52,366 nt of DNA from Phycisphaerae bacterium (GCA_030448225.1 JAUJNJ010000024.1:2446-54811); one strand, 5' to 3'. Positions 25,983-35,717 are shown, counted from the first letter of the stretch. Notes: a model not told the origin generated them from the letters alone. Made by a program: numbers and translations.

Positions 25983-26988
25983 ATGGCAAGCTACATTGCG
26001 CGTCGGCTCTTGATGTCGCTCGCCGTGCTCGTCGGCACGTCGCTCGTGACGTTCGCACTCGTGCGACTCGTGCCGGGCGATCCGGTCACCGCGCTTCTTG
26101 GGCCGGGTTACAACGAGGAGCAGGCCGCGGTCCTGCGGCAGCGCTACGCGCTCGACCGCCCGCTTCCCGTTCAATACGCGGCTGCGGCAGCGCTACGCGC
26201 TCGACCGCCCGCTTCCCGTTCAATACGCGGCGTGGCTGTCGCGCTCCGTGCGCGGCGACCTCGGCGAATCGTTCTTCACCGGCCAGCCCGTGCTCCGCGC
26301 GATCCTGGAAAGGCTGCCGGTAACGCTGGAATTGACGGCGATCGGCGTGCTGTTCGCGATCGTCGTCGGCGTCCCGCTCGGCGTGGCGGGCGCGGTGTGG
26401 CGCGGCCGGATGATCGACCAGGTGGCGCGAATCGTGGGGCTGGTCGGAATCTCCATCCCCGGATTCTGGCTCGGGACGATCCTCATCCTGCTGCTGTCGC
26501 TGAAGCTCGGCCTGCTGCCGTCGGGGCGGTTCGTTCACCTCACGCGGGACCCGCTCGAGAACGTCCGCCGCATGCTGATGCCGGGCCTCGCGCTCGGCTT
26601 GGCGGTGGCGGCCGTGGTGATGCGCACGGCGCGGTCGGCGATGCTGGAGACGGTGGGGCAGGATTACGTCCGCACCGCCCGCGCGAAGGGCCTGCCGGCG
26701 CGAACGGTGCTGATCCGTCACGCGCTCCGCAACGCGATGGTGCCGGTCGTGACGGTGATCGGGCTACAGGCGGGGTACCTGCTCGGCGGGTCGGTGGTGA
26801 TCGAACAAGTCTTTTCCCTTCCCGGCGTCGGCCGCCTCACGCTCCAGGCGATCGCGAGCCGCGACTACGCGCTGCTCCAGGGGGCCGTGCTGTTCGTGGC
26901 GGTCGGGTTCGTGCTGATCAACCTGCTCGTCGACGTGCTCTACGCCCGGCTCGACCCGCGCGTCCGTTTTGACCGGGGCCCGAGATGA
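25983..26988 (+). CDS. dppB: ABC transporter permease DppB-type, broken by a 49-bp duplication
   Basis: ATG at 25983: MASYIARRLLMSLAVLVGTS, LVRLVPGDPV and LLGPGYNEEQ are typical of DppB/OppB. At 26133-26230 a 49-bp unit occurs twice, shifting the frame. Removing one copy restores RQRYALDRPLPVQYAAWLSR and joins both halves. The remainder has about five further membrane segments and the permease loop TVGQDYVRTARAKGLPARTV (EAA motif), ending RLDPRVRFDRGPR. The natural length is about 319 residues. The stop overlaps the dppC start as ATGA. Either an inactivating mutation or an assembly artefact. Confidence 0.9.
26133..26230 (+). repeat. Perfect 49-bp tandem duplication within dppB
   Basis: Unit 1 at 26133-26181 and unit 2 at 26182-26230 are identical. 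Each begins CTGCGGCAGCGC and ends CAATACGCGG. 49 is not a multiple of three, so the second copy shifts the reading frame. Confidence 0.97.
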
Positions 26989-27833
26989 CGGCGGCCTCGC
27001 GATTCCCGTTTGCCCTCGCTCGCGCGCATCCGGCCGCCGCGGTCGGCGCCGGGGTGGTGGGCCTGTACGTCCTGCTCGCGCTGGCCGCTCCGTGGGTCGC
27101 GCCGTACGACCCGTACGCGATGCACCCGCAGGACGTCCTGGCACGTCCCGGTAGCGCTCACCTGCTCGGCACCGACCCGTTCGGGCGCGACGTCCTCAGC
27201 CGAGTCATTTACGGGACACGTACGGCGCTGCTCGTCGGGCTCGTGTCCGTGTCGATCGCGCTCGCGGCCGGCGGGACGCTCGGGCTGATCGCCGGCTACT
27301 TCGGCGGGATGATCGACGGGGTCCTCTCGCGCCTGAACGACGGGCTGCTGTCGTTCCCGGACATTTTGCTGGCGCTGGCGATCATGGCGGTGCTCGGCGC
27401 CAGCACGGCGAACGTGATGATCGCGATCGGCATCGTCTACACGCCGATCTTCGCCCGCATCGCGCGGGGCGCGGCCCTTCAGGTTTGCCAGCAGCCGTAC
27501 ATCGAAGCGGCGCGGGCGATCGGCCTGGGGCACGTCCGGATCATGTTCCGCCACATCCTGCCGAACGTGGCGGCGCCGCTCGTCGTGCAGACGACGCTGT
27601 CGTTGGCGTTCGCGGTGCTGGCCGAAGCGGCGCTGAGCTTCCTCGGACTGGGCGTGGAGCCGGACGCGCCGTCGTGGGGCGTGATGCTCAACGAGGGGCG
27701 GGCGTGGATCGAACTGGCGTGGTGGATTCCCCTCTTCCCCGGGCTGGCGATCACGCTGGCCGCCCTCAGTTTCAACCTGCTCGGCGACGGACTGCGCGAC
27801 GCCCTCGACCCCGTGAGCGGCGGCCGCCGGTGA
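26985..27833 (+). CDS. dppC: ABC transporter permease DppC-type
   Basis: 282 residues, intact. After a short N-terminus and one membrane segment come APYDPYAMHPQDVL and LLGTDPFGRDVLSRVIYGTR, the diagnostic DppC/OppC start. The EAA loop is YIEAARAIGLGHVRIMFRHI and the C-terminus has FLGLGVEPDAPSWGVML and NLLGDGLRDALDP. About six membrane spans. Its ATG overlaps the dppB stop. It forms the heterodimeric channel with DppB in the inner membrane. The ATP-binding subunits are not in this window and must come from elsewhere or lie outside it. Confidence 0.94.
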   Translation: MTAASRFPFALARAHPAAAVGAGVVGLYVLLALAAPWVAPYDPYAMHPQDVLARPGSAHLLGTDPFGRDVLSRVIYGTRTALLVGLVSVSIALAAGGTLGLIAGYFGGMIDGVLSRLNDGLLSFPDILLALAIMAVLGASTANVMIAIGIVYTPIFARIARGAALQVCQQPYIEAARAIGLGHVRIMFRHILPNVAAPLVVQTTLSLAFAVLAEAALSFLGLGVEPDAPSWGVMLNEGRAWIELAWWIPLFPGLAITLAALSFNLLGDGLRDALDPVSGGRR

Positions 27834-28038
27834 AGCGGTGTGATCCGATTCCTCCGGGCCGCGTGCACCGGCATCGGCTCGTCGGCGCGGAGTCGCAATG
27901 GTTTCGATATCCGACGGGAGAGCGATGTGCGCCGAACGATTATCCAGATGCACGATGAGCCACCGTAGTGCAGCAACTCATCATTGACGGCTGGTAGGTG
28001 CCAGGGCGGGGCCGATCGTACGGGGGGGCGCGTCAGTC

Positions 28039-28573
28039 CTACCAGATCGACTCACAGTCGGAGCCGTGGTCGCACCGCTCGTGGCTCCCCGTGCCGCATT
28101 GGTGTGGCTTGGCGACCGAGGGCTCTTCGGTCATCGTGCCGTCGGGCATCATGACGAGTCGCGGCCCCGGCGCGATCGATCGCAGGTGTTGCCGGTCCTG
28201 CAACATGCTGCTGGCCCCGAGGCACACGCCGAGCGCGACGAACGTGGCCGCGTACGGCCCGGTCAGCAGGCCGGCTCCCCATGACGGTCTCCAAAACGGC
28301 GCGGCGACCCCTAGTTGGAAAAGATGCTCTTGACCGGCGGCTGGTCATCCTCGGCCGGGACGGCGGGACGCGACGTCTGCGCGCCGCCGGCTCGGGCGGG
28401 GTCTGCACGACCTCGATGTTAACCTTCGGCTTCGGACGAACGGCCGCGGCGGCCGGAGCGTTCACCACCGGCTTCTCCGGGTAGGTCATCCAGACGACGG
28501 CCACGGCCAACAGGATCACCCCGGCCGAGCCCCAGCTCAGCTTCTTCACGAGTTCGTCGCTGGACATTGCCAC
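28039..28573 (-). CDS. Small membrane protein locus, one or two genes, frameshifted
   Basis: ATG at 28573 starts MAMSSDELVKKLSWGSAG, then a membrane span VILLAVAVVWM, and a Pro/Ala/Lys-rich tail (RPKPKVNIEVVQTPPEPA). One base change after that gives GAQTSRPAVPAEDDQPPVKS and a TAG at 28311-28313. Alternatively a different correction continues into LGVAAPFWRPSWGAGL and a second span (AATFVALGVCLGASSM), ending with a Cys/His-rich tail (HQCGTGSHERCDHGSDCE) at 28039. Either two adjacent small genes or one protein of about 175 residues with two spans. The family is not recognised. The tail could bind metal (inference). No clear operon partner. Confidence 0.5.
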
Positions 28574-29077
28574 CCCTTACGGCTCCGCCCGGCGCCGGTG
28601 GACGGCGGGGCAGGCGGCGGATCGAACTACAACGCGGACGGTAGGCTACTTCCCTCCGTTCTTATCGCGTCGGGAGTCAGCCGTTGCAACTGAATTGACG
28701 ACCGGCCGCCAAGATTGTTCCAAAACTTACCAAGGGCGGGAGCCTCCAAAGAAGAGGCCGGCAGCCACAAAGCACCGCTAACGGACCGGCCGCGTCACCT
28801 TCGCGGTCCGGTCTGCTGGGACCGGAGGCACGACCTTCAACCGGCGATTTTGAGGCCAACGGTGCGAACGCCACCGACGCCGCGAGAGTCGAGGCCGCCC
28901 GCGTGATCGTCCTTCGCGACCATGTTGCGAACGTTTTCGAAGCCGGCGTCGCGGAGAATGCGTGCCTGTGAATCCCGCTCCTGCGGGGAAGGCGGAACCA
29001 CGCCTGCCGGTGCGTGCGCGAGGAACCGCCGCGGCCCGTCGTTGCGTGGCCGCCGTGGCGGGCATAGGCTTCGCGGC
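28574..29077. other. Intergenic region, no gene seen
   Basis: 504 bp between a minus-strand gene and the plus-strand RNase gene, so it should contain both promoters. A/T-richer patches lie near 28640-28730. The frame of the RNase is open upstream to 28922, but that part is Arg/Ser/Gly-rich with no conserved motif. I place the start at 29078. Confidence 0.35.
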
Positions 29078-30523
29078 ATGCGCATCCAGTTCTGCGCGCC
29101 GCGCACCGTCACCGGCTCGTGTCACCTCGTCGAGATCAACGGCCTGCGCGTCTACCTCGACGCCGGGCTCTATCAGGGCCACCGCGACGAGGCGCGGCGG
29201 ATCAACCAGTACGTGCCGGACGACGTCCGCACCGCCGACGCGATCATCCTCTCGCACGGTCACCTCGACCACTGCGGCAAGCTGCCGGTGTTCACCCGCG
29301 CCGGGTTCGACGGGCCGATCTACGTCACGCCGGCGACGGCCGAGGTGGAGCGGATCGTGCTGACCGATTCGGCCAAGATCCATCTCGAGGACGCGGAGTA
29401 CCTCAACCGCCGGGCGCGCGACGTCGGCGACGACTCGATCGCGCCGCTCTACGGGCCCGACGACGTGCCCGACGTGCTCCGGCGGTTCAAGCGGGTGGCG
29501 TACGGGCAGCGCACGGACCTGGGCAAGGGGGTGTCGTTCACGTTCCACGACGCGGGGCACATCCTCGGCTCGGCGTACATCGTGCTGGAGTGGACCGAGG
29601 GGGGCCAGCCGCGATCGCTGCTGTTCACCGCCGACATCGGCCGCTACGACACGCCGATCCTCCGCGACCCCGCGCCGCTGGCCGGGCCGGTCGACCACGT
29701 GATCACCGAGAGCACCTACGGCAACACGCGGCACGCGCCGATGGATAAGGTCGGCGAGCAGTTCCTCGACGCGGTGCGGCACTGCATCGAGCGGCGCAGC
29801 CGGCTGATCGTGCCGTCGTTCGCGGTCGGGCGGACGCAGACGGTGCTCTGGTACATGCAGCGGTTCATCCACGAGAAGCTGATCCCGCCGGTGCCGATCT
29901 TCGTCGACAGCCCGATGGGCACCGAGGCGACGAAGGTCTACGGCATCTTCCGCGACAGCTACGACGAGCAGACCACCGCGATGGCCGGCGGCAAGGACCT
30001 GTTCGCCGGCTCGCGCGTCACGCTGGCGAGCAGCGCGGACCAGAGTCGGAACATCAACCGCCACGAGGGCGCGGCGGTGATCATCGCCAGCAGCCCGACG
30101 TGCGAGTTCGGCCGCGTGCTGCACCACCTGAAGCTCAGCATCGAGCGACCGGACGATTTGGTCGTCTTCGTCGGCTGGACGCCGCCGAACACGCTCGGCC
30201 GGCGGTTGCAGGACGGCCAGCGGCGGGTGCGGATCCTGGACCGGTGGTACGAGCTGAAGTGCGGCGTGCGCACGATCCACGGCCTCAGCGCGCACGCGGA
30301 CGGCGACGAGTTGCTTCGGTTCCTGGGGCCGACGCTGAAGAAGGGAACGACCGCCTACGTCGTCCACGGCGAGGTGCCGCAGGCCGAGGCGTTCGCCGAG
30401 CGACTGCTGCGGGCCGGCGTGGGGAACGTCGTCATCCCGGCGATCGACACGTCCGTCGTGGCGTTCGGCGGCGACGGCGTCGCCGACGTGGTGCGGGACC
30501 CGTCGCGGGCCGACATGGAATGA
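29078..30523 (+). CDS. Metallo-beta-lactamase/beta-CASP RNase (YSH1/CPSF-like)
   Basis: 481 residues from the ATG at 29078 (MRIQFCAPRTVTGSCHLVEI). Zinc-binding motif 2 is HGHLDHCG (His60, His62, Asp64, His65). Then FHDAGHILGSAYI, ADIGRYDTPIL and TESTYGNTRH. The beta-CASP part has FAVGRTQTVLWYM and VDSPMGTEATKVY. The end has IHGLSAHADGDELL and AYVVHGEVPQAEAFAERL, the RMMBL-type C-terminal motif. All metal ligands are present. This group processes RNA endo- or exonucleolytically. The bacterial members are uncharacterised in most phyla. The longer start at 28922 adds a low-complexity leader and is less likely. Confidence 0.92.
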   Translation: MRIQFCAPRTVTGSCHLVEINGLRVYLDAGLYQGHRDEARRINQYVPDDVRTADAIILSHGHLDHCGKLPVFTRAGFDGPIYVTPATAEVERIVLTDSAKIHLEDAEYLNRRARDVGDDSIAPLYGPDDVPDVLRRFKRVAYGQRTDLGKGVSFTFHDAGHILGSAYIVLEWTEGGQPRSLLFTADIGRYDTPILRDPAPLAGPVDHVITESTYGNTRHAPMDKVGEQFLDAVRHCIERRSRLIVPSFAVGRTQTVLWYMQRFIHEKLIPPVPIFVDSPMGTEATKVYGIFRDSYDEQTTAMAGGKDLFAGSRVTLASSADQSRNINRHEGAAVIIASSPTCEFGRVLHHLKLSIERPDDLVVFVGWTPPNTLGRRLQDGQRRVRILDRWYELKCGVRTIHGLSAHADGDELLRFLGPTLKKGTTAYVVHGEVPQAEAFAERLLRAGVGNVVIPAIDTSVVAFGGDGVADVVRDPSRADME

Positions 30524-30839
30524 ACGCCGGCGGGCGGGCGCCGTAAATCGCGCGGTCCGGCGGCCGGTCGTCGGGGTCGTTGTGCGGGAACGAATGAGAA
30601 TAAGTGGAAATTGGCGCTCCCCCGCATCACCCGGGCGCCTTCTGATGAGGCCGCTCTACGGAGCCGGCACCTGCGGCACGCGCGCGTCCCGGCTTTTTTC
30701 CGGGCGGTGGCGTTCGCAGTAGATCGTTAGGCGCGGGCGGCGAGCGCGGGGGCGAGGGGCCCTTGCTGACGCCCGGCTCAACCGGCCGCTCGTTGCTTGT
30801 AGTGGTGACGCAATAAGGGCGGATTGACGCCCGGTAAGG
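30524..30839. other. Intergenic region between convergent genes
   Basis: 316 bp between the convergent RNase and chelatase genes. It contains a weak inverted repeat CCCGG/CCGGG around a T run at 30688-30704. This is not a convincing terminator. Nothing else recognised. Confidence 0.3.
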
Positions 30840-31412
30840 CTAGCGCGGCGCCGCGCCGGTGACGGCCGGTTGGACGAGCGTGGCGCCGGCGTTGATCGCC
30901 GCCTGATACGGGCAGGACGAGCAGACCTGCGGCACGCCGCTCCCGGCGGCGGCGTCGTGGCCGTTCGCGCCCGACGCCGCGGCCGCCACGCCGGGCTCGC
31001 CGCTGCGGACGGTGCCGCGGCAGACGTCGCACGACAGGCCGTGGCTGACGCAGTGCCCGACGCGCTTGTCGAGCAGTTCGAGGATCAGGTCGTCGATGCC
31101 GAGCGTCTGCGCCACGTGGTAGCGCGTCTGCGGGTGGGCGGCGGCGGCCTCGGCGGTCAGGCGGGGGATGTCCTGCGTCCAATGCTTGCCCGGGCCGAGG
31201 AAGAACGGCGCGACGATCACCTGCGTCGCGCCGTCGACGCACCGCCCGTACGCCGTCGCGATCGACGGCTCGGCCAGCTCCATGTGCGCCGCCTCGACCA
31301 CGCCGTACTTCGCCGCGAATCGCGCCGCGAACAACTCGGCCACGCGCTCGAGCATCTCGTTGCTCTGCGCCCGCCGCGAACCGTGGTCGACGATGATGAT
31401 GCCAGTGGTCAT
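30840..31412 (-). CDS. CbiX/SirB-like chelatase with a C-terminal cysteine cluster
   Basis: ATG at 31412: MTTGIIIVDHGSRRAQSNEM, with the metal-ligand His of the family in VDHGSRR. Then VIVAPFFLGPGKHWTQDIP, the second conserved block of class II chelatases. About 190 residues, a one-domain (half-size) enzyme that would work as a dimer to insert Co or Fe into sirohydrochlorin. The C-terminal third is unusual: HCVSHGLSCDVCRGT and VCSSCPYQAA carry six Cys that could hold a [2Fe-2S] or zinc. Some CbiX proteins carry Fe-S clusters in such tails. A longer start at 31484 exists but adds an unconserved leader. Located 165 bp behind the M28 peptidase on the same strand. Confidence 0.88.
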   Translation of the reverse strand: MTTGIIIVDHGSRRAQSNEMLERVAELFAARFAAKYGVVEAAHMELAEPSIATAYGRCVDGATQVIVAPFFLGPGKHWTQDIPRLTAEAAAAHPQTRYHVAQTLGIDDLILELLDKRVGHCVSHGLSCDVCRGTVRSGEPGVAAAASGANGHDAAAGSGVPQVCSSCPYQAAINAGATLVQPAVTGAAPR

Positions 31413-31577
31413 GGGAGACAGTTCGTTAGAGTGTGAGTGACTCGGATCATCAGGTGATCGAACGCGCGCTGCCGGCGTGAACATCCGATCTCGCGGCGAC
31501 CGTTTCAGGAGGGGGCGGCGTCAAATCGGACCAGATAATGGTCTGATGTTCCGACCACTCGATCACCCGATTCTTCC

Positions 31578-33464
31578 TCATCCTTTACGTTCGCTAAGCG
31601 TCGCCTCGACCTCGATGGCCTTGCCGTCGCGGAGCAGGCCGAGCTTCACCTTGTCACCCGGCTTCCCCTTTTGCAGCGCCTCGGTCAGGTCGTAGATGTC
31701 CTCGATCTTGTCGGCCCCGAAGGCGGTGATGACGTCGCCGTCCTTCAGGCCGGCGGCGGCGGCGGGGGAACCGGGGACGGTGCCGCTGATCTTCACGCCC
31801 TTCACGTCCTCGCTCGCATACTCCGGCACCACGCCCAGCGTCGCCCGCGACCCGCCGCCGGAACTCGTCCGCTGCATCCCCTGTGCGTCCGACGCGTCGA
31901 CGTACGGCTCCTTCGGCATCGCGAGCAGGCGGTCGACGAGGTCGACGCCGAGCTTCACGACGTGCCCGATGCCGTCGAAGTTGATCTTGTCTACGTCGTC
32001 GCTCGGGCGGTGGTAGTCGCGGTGCACGCCGCTGAAGAAGAACAGCACCGGCACCTTCTTCATCGCGAACGACATGTGGTCGCTCGGCCCGAACCCGCCC
32101 TTGCCGATGCTCTTGAGCTGAAGCGGCGAGGCGGCGTCCGCCTCCTTCATGAACCGCTCGAAGCTCGCGGCCGTGCCCTGGCCGCCGACGAAGAGCGTTT
32201 CGTCGTTCACGCGGCCGACCATGTCGAGGTTCAGCATCGCCGCGACCTTGCCGAGCGGGACGGGCGGGTGATCCACGAAGTGGTTCGACCCGATCAGGCC
32301 GCTCTCCTCGGCGGTGAACGCGGCGAACACCATCGACCGCTTCGGCCGCTCGCCGCGCTCCGCGTAGTGCTCGGCGAGTTCGAGCATCGCGGCCGTGCCC
32401 GACGCGTTGTCGTCGGCGCCGTTGTGGATCTCGGTCGACTTCGGCGCGAGGCTCCCCGGGCCGCCCCGGCCGACGTGGTCGTAGTGCGCGCCGACCACGA
32501 CGTACTCCCGCGCGTCGCTCGAATCCGAGCCCGGCAGCAGCGCGACGACGTTCTTCACCTCGCGCTGCGTCCGCTCGATCTCGATCGTGCCGTTGACCCG
32601 CACCGGCTTCTCGAACTTCGCCGCGTGCGGCTTGCCCGTCTCGTCGATCTTGGCCTGGATCGCCTTCAGGTCCAGCGCAGACCCGCCGGCCTTCAGCCAC
32701 GCGTCGGCCACGGCCTGCGTCACCTGCACGATCGGGAGCTTGGCCTTGTTCCCCATGAACATCGACGAGAACGGCACGAGGATGTCGCCCTGGTGGTGCA
32801 GCACCGGGTTCACCACCACCAGCGCCACCGCGCCGCGCCCGGCCGCCGCCTCGGCCTTGCGGTTGAACGTGGCCTGGCTCGACCAGTCTTCGCCGGTGAA
32901 GCGGCTCTTGCCCTGCGCGTTGTGCGGCTCGAAGCGCATCGCGACGACGACCTTCCCCTTCACGTCGAGGCCGGCGTAGTCGTCGTACCCCATGTGCGGG
33001 TCCGAGACGCCGTAGCCGACGAACACCACCTCGCCGTCGAACGGGCCCTCCTTCGAGAAGCTGATCGGGACGAAGTTGCTCTTGAGCGTGTACGCCTCCG
33101 GCTTCGCCGCGCCCGGCAGCGTGGCCGACAGGGCCGTCGCCTGACCGGGCGCGACGGCGGTGGTCATCTTGAACGTCTGGAAGTAGGTGCCGTCGTCGCC
33201 GAGCGGCTTCAGGCCGAGCTTGCGGAACGTCGTGGCGATGTAGTCGGCGGCCTTGTCGATCCCCTCGGTGCCGATGCCGCGCCCGGCGAGTTCGTCCGAC
33301 GCGAGGTACGTGACGGCCTCCCGCACGTCGAACTCGAACGCGGCATCCGCCTGCGGCGCCGGCGCGACGGCGGGCTCGAGGTCGTTGGCGGCGAGCGAAT
33401 TGCAGCCGATCGGGACGAGCAGTAAGCTCCAGCCGAGCAGCATCCGGGCGGTGGGGGAAGCCAT
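31578..33464 (-). CDS. M28 family zinc peptidase with PA and PDZ domains
   Basis: 628 residues from the ATG at 33464: MASPTARMLLGWSLLLVPIG, a signal peptide ending at a Cys (IGCNS), so a lipoprotein is possible. Then an N-terminal helix (REAVTYLASDELAGRGIGTE), a PA-like insert (VVFVGYGVSDPH), and the M28 core with co-catalytic zinc ligands in AHYDHVGRGG, HNGADDNASGTAAM, AFTAEESGLIGSNH, NLDMVGR and FGPSDHMSF. The C-terminal PDZ domain has GVKISGTVPGSPAAAAGLKD and GDVITAFG. Exported aminopeptidase, substrate unknown. The start is only 13 bp from the divergent hydantoinase gene start. Confidence 0.93.
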   Translation of the reverse strand: MASPTARMLLGWSLLLVPIGCNSLAANDLEPAVAPAPQADAAFEFDVREAVTYLASDELAGRGIGTEGIDKAADYIATTFRKLGLKPLGDDGTYFQTFKMTTAVAPGQATALSATLPGAAKPEAYTLKSNFVPISFSKEGPFDGEVVFVGYGVSDPHMGYDDYAGLDVKGKVVVAMRFEPHNAQGKSRFTGEDWSSQATFNRKAEAAAGRGAVALVVVNPVLHHQGDILVPFSSMFMGNKAKLPIVQVTQAVADAWLKAGGSALDLKAIQAKIDETGKPHAAKFEKPVRVNGTIEIERTQREVKNVVALLPGSDSSDAREYVVVGAHYDHVGRGGPGSLAPKSTEIHNGADDNASGTAAMLELAEHYAERGERPKRSMVFAAFTAEESGLIGSNHFVDHPPVPLGKVAAMLNLDMVGRVNDETLFVGGQGTAASFERFMKEADAASPLQLKSIGKGGFGPSDHMSFAMKKVPVLFFFSGVHRDYHRPSDDVDKINFDGIGHVVKLGVDLVDRLLAMPKEPYVDASDAQGMQRTSSGGGSRATLGVVPEYASEDVKGVKISGTVPGSPAAAAGLKDGDVITAFGADKIEDIYDLTEALQKGKPGDKVKLGLLRDGKAIEVEATLSERKG

Positions 33465-33477
33465 TGGAGCGGATTCT

Positions 33478-35702
33478 ATGCCCGCCTCGGGAGACGGACA
33501 AACCGCGGCGGCCGCGACGGGCGCGGAATGGCGGACCGGCGTCGACGTCGGCGGCACGTTCACCGACCTCGTGGCGCTCAATCCGGCCACCGGCGCGCTG
33601 CGAGTGGTGAAACTTCCCTCCACCCCGCCCAATTTCCACGCGCGCGGTGATCGAGGCGGTCGGCCGCATCACCGCCGACGGGCACGTCGCCCGCGTCGTC
33701 CACGGCTCCACCGTCGCCACGAACGCCCTGCTGCAGCGGGCGGGTGAGCCGGTGGCGTTCGTCACGACCGAGGGCTTCCGCGACATGCTGCTGATCGGCC
33801 GGCAGAACCGGCCGAGGCCCTGTACGCCCGGCGTCGAGCCGCCCACGGCCGCTGGCGCCGGAGGAGAACTGCTTCACCGTCCGCGAGCGGATCGACGCGC
33901 GCGCGCGATCGTCGAGCCGCTCGACCCGGCCGACGTCGACCGGCTCGCCGCCGAGATCGCCCGCCGGGGGCTGAAGCACGTCGCGGTCTGCCTCCTGTTC
34001 AGCTTCGTCAATCCCGCCCACGAACGGCTCGTCGCCGACCGCTGCCGCGGCCGGACTCACCGTGAGCCTCAGCAGCGACCTCCTGCCCGAGTTCCGCGAG
34101 TACGAGCCGCGCCAGCACGACCGTCATCAACGCCAGCCTCCGGCCCACGGTCGAGGCGTACCTGCGGTTGCTCGCCGCCGGCACCGGCCTGACGGCGGAC
34201 GATAGCGACGCGATGCCCGCAGACGCGTCCGGCCGTGCCGCGCGCAACGACGAGAGGGCGCGGCGCGAGAAGATCGCGACGATGACCCCGCCTCCGTCTC
34301 GACACTTGGTGCGGGGGCGACGGCGGCGGGTCGCGCAGTCGACGACGATCGTGATGTCGTGGCGAGCCGGCCCGCGGATCAACTTGCGGCGGGCACGGTG
34401 CGCTCGCTCGACATCATGCACTCCGGCGGCGGCACGCTGAGCGTCGCCGACGCGGCGGCGTCGGCGCGCGGCTCGTGCTCTCGGGGCCGGCGGGGGCGTG
34501 ATGGGGGCGGGCGCTCGTCGCGCGTGCGGCGGGGTTCGCCGACGTCATCACCTACGACATGGGCGGCACGAGCACCGACGTCGCCACCGTGATCGGCGGG
34601 CAGCCGCAGTGGACGACCGGCAGCACCGTCGACGGCCTGCCGATCGGGCTCGCCGCGTTCGACATCCACACCGTCGGCGCGCGGGCGGCGGGTCGATCGC
34701 CCACCTCGACGCGGGCGGCGCGCGCGCGTCGGCCCCCGCTCCGCGCCGGCGCGGCGGCCGGGGCCCGCCTGCTACGGGCGCGGCGCGCCGAGCCGACCGT
34801 GACCGACGCGAACGTGCTGCTCGGCCGGGTCGTGACGGACGACTTTGCCGGCGGCACGATCCGCATCGACGCGGACCTCGCCCGCCGCGCGATCGAGCCG
34901 CTGGCGGGGCGGATGAACAAGTCGGCGGTGGAGGCGCGGCTGGGCGTGCTCCGCGTGGCCGAGGACAACATGGCCCACCGTGCGCGGTGACGAGCTCGAC
35001 CCGCGGCTGTTGACGCTCGTGAGCTTCGGCGGCGCGGGCGGCCTGCACGCCGCCGCCATCGCCGAGTTGCTGGAGGTCTCACGCGTGCTCGTGCCGCCGT
35101 ACTGCGGCGTGCTCAGCGCGCTGGGGATGGTCGCCGCGCCGCCGGTCGCCGACGCGTCGCGCACGGTCGTTCACCTCGGCGACGCGCTCGACGACGCCCG
35201 CCTCGCCGCCGAGTACGGCGCGGTGTCGATGCTGACAATGCAGCACGTCGCCTACGAGCAGACGGCGGCGGTCGAGGCGTGGGCAGACGTCCGCTTCCGC
35301 GGCCAATCGCACGAGGTGAAGGTCCGCGTCGCCCGACCCACCCGCGATGACATCGCCGCCGCCTTCGAGCGGGCGTACGCGGAGTTGTACGGGCGGGTGC
35401 CGGCCGGGCGGCGGGTGGAGATCGTCACGTTGCGCGTCCGCCGGATCGGCAAGGTCCCGGACCTGCGACTGCCGACGCTGACGCCCGCGGCCGAACCGCC
35501 GACCCGTCGCGTGCGGCTGACCGACGGCAGCGGCGTGCTGCGCGAGGCACCCGCGCTGTCGCGAGCGGAGTTGCTGCACGACGGCGCGACCGAGGGGCCG
35601 GCGTTGCTCGTCGATCCCGAGGCGACCGCCTACGTCCCGCCCGGGTGGCGGGCGACGGCAACGGAAGACGGATCGGTGCTGATGGAGCGAAGCGGCAGAT
35701 AA
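33478..35702 (+). CDS. hyuA: Hydantoinase/5-oxoprolinase subunit A, multiply frameshifted
   Basis: ATG at 33478. [20 protein letters not shown] is the family ATP-binding start. Continuing across frame changes: [127 protein letters not shown]. It ends in one open frame from 34980. At least seven frame changes lie between 33640 and 34985. Between the INASLRP and MHSGGG blocks is an insertion of about 60 residues, Asp/Arg-rich, not usual in the family. The enzyme hydrolyses 5-oxoproline or hydantoins with ATP, acting with subunit B. The SUFU gene follows after 15 bp. Confidence 0.88.
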
Positions 35703-35717
35703 CGGCCGGAGCGACTT

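Noticed and set aside
30688..30704. CCCGG/CCGGG hairpin around a T run as a terminator
   Set aside because: The T run is in the loop rather than after the stem, and the stem is only 5 bp.
31528..31542. GACCA-GATAA-TGGTC inverted repeat as an operator upstream of the chelatase
   Set aside because: Arms of 5 bp are expected by chance and no regulator gene is near.
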